From contig CM055102.1 of assembly GCA_029204225.1 (NCBI GenBank), forward strand, positions 23,901,390-23,965,389: a DNA stretch of 64,000 bases, written 5' to 3'. Shown here in pieces: positions 60,814-64,000 of this stretch. The DNA is from Diphasiastrum complanatum. Its lineage: Eukaryota; Streptophyta; Lycopodiopsida; Lycopodiales; Lycopodiaceae. Position 1 is the first letter of the stretch, and every line of letters starts with the position of its first letter. Position numbers and translations under genes: made by a program. The notes under the pieces are model-generated. The model did no database searches, was not told the DNA's origin, and worked only from the letters and a program-made list of their open reading frames with translations.

Positions 60814-61943
60814 ATGTATTTAAAGTTTGGACATGAGGGTTTGGCCGAGAGAGTAAGTCCTCCGGGCTTGCTACATCCACTTGAGATACCTACAAGAAGG
60901 TGGGAAAGCATCTCTATGGATTTTATTGTTGGGTTACCCAAGACCCATAATGGATTCAATTCCGTTATGGTAGTGGTAGACAGGTTTTCCAAGATGGCTC
61001 ATTTCATCGCAACGACCAAGAAGGTCACAACTCTGCAAGTGGCTGAGTTGTTTATTCAGAATATTGTCGGGTTACATGGTCTTCTGAAGTCCATAGTTTC
61101 TGACAGGGATCCCAAGTTTACGGGAAATTTCTGGATTGAGGTGTTCGCCAAGCTGGGAACACAGTTGCGGATGAGTAGCTCTGAGCATCCTCAGACGGAT
61201 GGTCAGACAGAGCGAGTGAATCAAATCTTGGAAGATATGCTTAGGGCATATGTTAGTAGTACGCAAACAGAATGGGTAAAGCATTTACCGCTATTGGAGT
61301 TCGCGTACAATGATAAGAGACATGCGTCCACTGGATTGAGTCCATTTGAGCTCAATTATGGTTTCAGGCCACTGAGTCCTGCAATCATAGGGATTCCGCA
61401 TAGGGTACCTAGTGCTGTAGAGTTTTTGGCTCAGATGCAACAAAAGCTAGAGTTGGCACGAGATAACTTGTCAAAGCTGAAGCTAGGGCAGAGAGTTATG
61501 CTCATGAGAACCGTACCTATCAAGAATTTGAGAATGGAGATTGGGTGTATTTACTAGTCCCTTAGAAGTCGAAGGTGCTATGCACAGGAAAGTGCGCCAA
61601 GTTATCTCCTAGGTATTGTGGACCATGGTTAATTATTAAGAAGGTGAGCCAAGTAGCTTATAAGCTAGGATGCAAGGTGCATCCAGTATTCCATGTTAGC
61701 AAACTGAAGAGATGTTTGCACGATGGTGATAGCCTGGTGGAAGGTCTAGTGTCTCTTCAGGAGAAAGACACCACAGGTTATGGGCCAGATAGAATCCTAG
61801 ATCGAAGGGAGCAACGATTGCGGAATCATCTCCTTCAAGAGTATCTAGTAACCTGGAAAGGGCATCCATTGTCATATGCTACCTGGGAGACGCGACAGGC
61901 GTTGCAGAAGTTTTACCCAGAGTTTGTCATCGAGGACCAATGA
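60814..61943 (+). pseudogene. Gypsy D integrase and chromodomain
   Basis: Integrase core keeps ISMDFIVGLPKTHNGFN, SDRDPKFTGNFW and QTERVNQILEDML. One frameshift near 61.56 kb separates it from KCAKLSPRYCGPWLIIKK and the chromodomain (RILDRREQRLRNHLLQEYL, YATWE), ending FVIEDQ and TGA. It is similar to gypsy C in domain order and sequence. The HHCC finger is missing at the deletion joint. Confidence 0.88.
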
Positions 61944-61964
61944 CTTGCCAGAGGAGGGAAGGAT

Positions 61965-62440
61965 TGTTAGAGTCCAGTTACGACTCTATCATGACCTCGG
62001 CACGTCCGGTTACCAAAGGGCCTGAGGCCAAGTATTGGCAAGGGCCGGTGACCGAGGAGGACATCTGTCCCAAGTTGGGACCGGTGCGTCACGAGCAGTG
62101 ACCCGGTGTGGCCGCCTGACAAGTTGTCAGAGATGCGGTGTGTCTTGACCGTCGGGACCCTAGCCGTCAGTGACGAGATGCTAGCCAACAAGTAGTCGGG
62201 GTGACCAAGAGGGTCACAGGTCTTTGGCGAGGCACGGGGGTGGTACCCTATGAGTCACTCAATATTCACAGGTCATAGGGGCTAGGCATGCCAAGTGGAC
62301 TGATCATTCACAAGTGGATGCCATGTGCCAGTTGACGAGAATAGTAGGTAGGACTCAAGGAGGGGGTGGCTATGGTTGGGAGGTTCATTCTACACACCGA
62401 CTTCTAGGATTCACGAGCTTGGAGAGACTGGCTTGTGACA
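61965..62440 (+). repeat. Gypsy D 3' LTR (476 bp)
   Basis: Matches 59821-60290; preceded by polypurine tract AGAGGAGGGAAGGA. Confidence 0.93.
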
Positions 62441-62445
62441 AAATC

Positions 62446-63999
62446 TCTCAACAAAGAGTTAGCCACTATTGGTGAGAAGATTAAAGATAGTGAGCTTGTT
62501 CAAGTAGTCCTTAATGGTCTAGGAGATGATTTCACAACTTCGTCCAAAGTTTTGCCATCCAAGACACCTTGCCAACTATTGAAAAACTTCATAGTGTACT
62601 AGTGGTTGAAGAGTGTAGCATGTTCCACACCAAAGCAAGAATAAATGCATTGTCATTGCCGGATGGAGATGAGAAAGCCAATTTCTCATTCAAGGGAAAA
62701 AAGAAGACCAATGGAGCTAAGAAGAAACATCTAAAGGAGGCCAAAGAAGAGGATCAAGCATCAAGCTCAAAAGGCAAGAAGGACAAATCAAAGTACAAAT
62801 GTTTTTTCTGTGGCAAGAAATAGCATTTTGCATCAGAATGTCTCAAGAAGAAGACGAAGGCACAAGAGAAGAAACAAAGCAACATTGCACATCAAGAGGA
62901 GGAGGATGAAAAAAAATCATCCTTGATGGTATCCAACACATCACCATCATCCAAGAGCATCACAAGTGATTACTGGTGGATTGGTAGTGGGGCTAGCTCC
63001 CACATGACTCTCCAAAAAGACTGTTTTTCCACTCTACTCTCTTATAATGATGTAAAAAGATCTTGAGCTTGGCAAAATGTGGAAAGAATTGTGAGGCTTG
63101 AAGCCTCTCAAAGGCTCATAAGCTACCATTCTCAAGATCTACTCCAAGATCTAACACTCCTCTTGAAATCATACATTCGGATGTATATAGCTTCTCTCAA
63201 GCATCCAATGGTGGTGCTAAGTACTATGTAACCTTCATTGATAATCATTCTAGATATGGTTGGATTTACCTCTTATCCTGTAAATCTTTGGTGTTTGATT
63301 CATTTGTAAAGTTCAAAACTCTAGTTGAAAATCAACTTAGTACCAAGATCAAGGTATTAAAAAGTGATAATGGAGGAGAATATATCTCCAATAAGTTGAT
63401 AGAGTTTTGTAGTTCTAATGTCATTAAGAGAGAGTTATCTTGTCCTTATACCCCTCAAAAAAATGGAGTGGCCGAACCAAGGGATTGGAGGAATCACACC
63501 ATACGAACTCTATTTGGAGAAAAGCCAAACCTCAAGGATCTAAAGATATTTGGATCCACAATAGCAAAGGGTATAGAGTCTCCAATCCTCACTAAAAAAG
63601 TCATAGTGAGTAGGGATGTAGGACACACTTATAAAGTCGATGATAATGCTACTAATCATCTTGATGTCAAAGACCATGCTATGATGGAGGAGGAGCTTCA
63701 AAGTGATCAAGAGCTTGAGGATCCACCTCAAGATCCAAGGACTCCAAGAGATCCACAAGAGCAAGGGCCGAGCCATTGAGGCTCAGTTATTATGGCAAAG
63801 GTGATCAAAGGGAAGGCATTTCATCTTTTACTTCATACACTTTCCTTACTTCAATGCTTGATGAACCAACTTGCTATGAAGATGCTTGTAAATCAAAAAG
63901 TTGGATGAATGCTTTGCAAGTGGAGTATGATGGTCTCATGGAGAATCATACTTGGGATCTTGTTGATCTTCCTCAAGGGAAGAAACCACTTGTTTGCAA
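62446..63999 (+). pseudogene. Copia 4 gag-pol remainder
   Basis: Gag continues (IKDSELVQVVLNGLGDDF). The zinc knuckle CFFCGKK-HFASEC is cut by TAG at 62821-62823. The protease reads WWIGSGASSHMT, glycine (62983-62985) in place of catalytic aspartate. Integrase segments IIHSDVYSFSQASNGG, LKSDNGGEYISN and PYTPQKNGVAE follow with deletions, then the RT start SWMNALQVEYDGLMENHTWD at the window end. Non-functional. Confidence 0.82.
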
Positions 64000-64000
64000 G

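Larger units (their letters stand above)
59821..62440 (+). mobile_element. Gypsy D, complete ends but internally deleted, inserted in copia 4
   Basis: LTRs at 59821-60290 and 61965-62440. An exact 5 bp duplication, AAATC, lies at 59816-59820 and 62441-62445. PBS follows the first LTR and a polypurine tract precedes the second. The interior is only 1.67 kb: a gag zinc-knuckle piece and integrase plus chromodomain. Protease, RT and RNase H are gone. The LTRs differ at roughly 3 percent, largely C/T and G/A changes. Confidence 0.93.
59690..63999 (+). mobile_element. Copia 4 (outer), decayed, runs off the window
   Basis: Gag starts near WDSLKTIYESNNTSRVLM (about 59690) and is cut at 59815 by gypsy D. 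It resumes at 62446 through gag, protease remnant, integrase and the first part of RT at 63999. Sequence just before gag (59600-59690) has GCAGGCCGTAC and CACACGTGTGA motifs shared with the LTR at 5123-5499. Leader, PBS and the gag N-terminus are absent, so a deletion probably joined LTR to gag. Confidence 0.75.

Overview
The window reads as nuclear DNA of a land plant with a large, repeat-rich genome. The single intact host gene encodes a protein recognisable end to end as the plant form of DNAJC8/SPF31, a spliceosome-associated J-protein. Its 246 codons lie in nine GT-AG exons spread over 43.3 kb (13015-56363, + strand). Introns of 17.3 and 14.1 kb, an AT-rich background and many nested retrotransposons suggest a gymnosperm or another large-genome seed plant. 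That placement is inference, not seen directly.

Layout. 1-12.5 kb is intergenic decay: a ~520 bp foldback element, an LTR-plus-PBS fragment, a broken ABCG transporter pseudogene (- strand, 7.56-8.43 kb), a possible relic exon with internal TAG codons (8.69 kb), and a patch of interlocking direct repeats (9.57-11.5 kb). A TATA-like box at 12511 precedes the J-protein gene. Introns 1 and 2 hold LINE reverse-transcriptase relics and short tandem repeats. Intron 3 (20018-37288) is a nest of two Ty3/gypsy fragments, one truncated LINE, one nearly complete ~5 kb LINE, a complete Ty1/copia element inserted in that LINE, and two hAT-like non-autonomous elements. Intron 5 (37571-51630) has a second complete copia element, a gypsy integrase/chromodomain fragment followed by LTR and PBS, and a decayed copia RT/RNase H. 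Intron 6 has three LINE 3' tails in a row. Downstream of the gene (58.2-64 kb) lie an ORF1-only LINE derivative and a copia element cut by an internally deleted gypsy element; the outer copia runs off the window.

Insertion structure can be read directly. Target-site duplications were found for copia 1 (CCTGT), copia 2 (ATGCC), gypsy D (AAATC), and for two hAT-like elements (8 bp each, one with a single mismatch). Seven of the eight major elements in introns 3 and 5 are antisense to the host gene.

The most unusual thing seen is one LINE family. Its copies end in a small hairpin, then ATTAATAAAGC-type sequence, then (TC)n rather than poly(A). Its 5' ends also carry long (TC)n, up to a perfect 216 bp tract. 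One of five 3' hairpins has two compensatory base-pair changes. ORF1 appears to have a coiled coil, an RRM-like part and a C-terminal part. A derivative (58199-59374) keeps ORF1 and the 3' end but has no ORF2, like a half-LINE.
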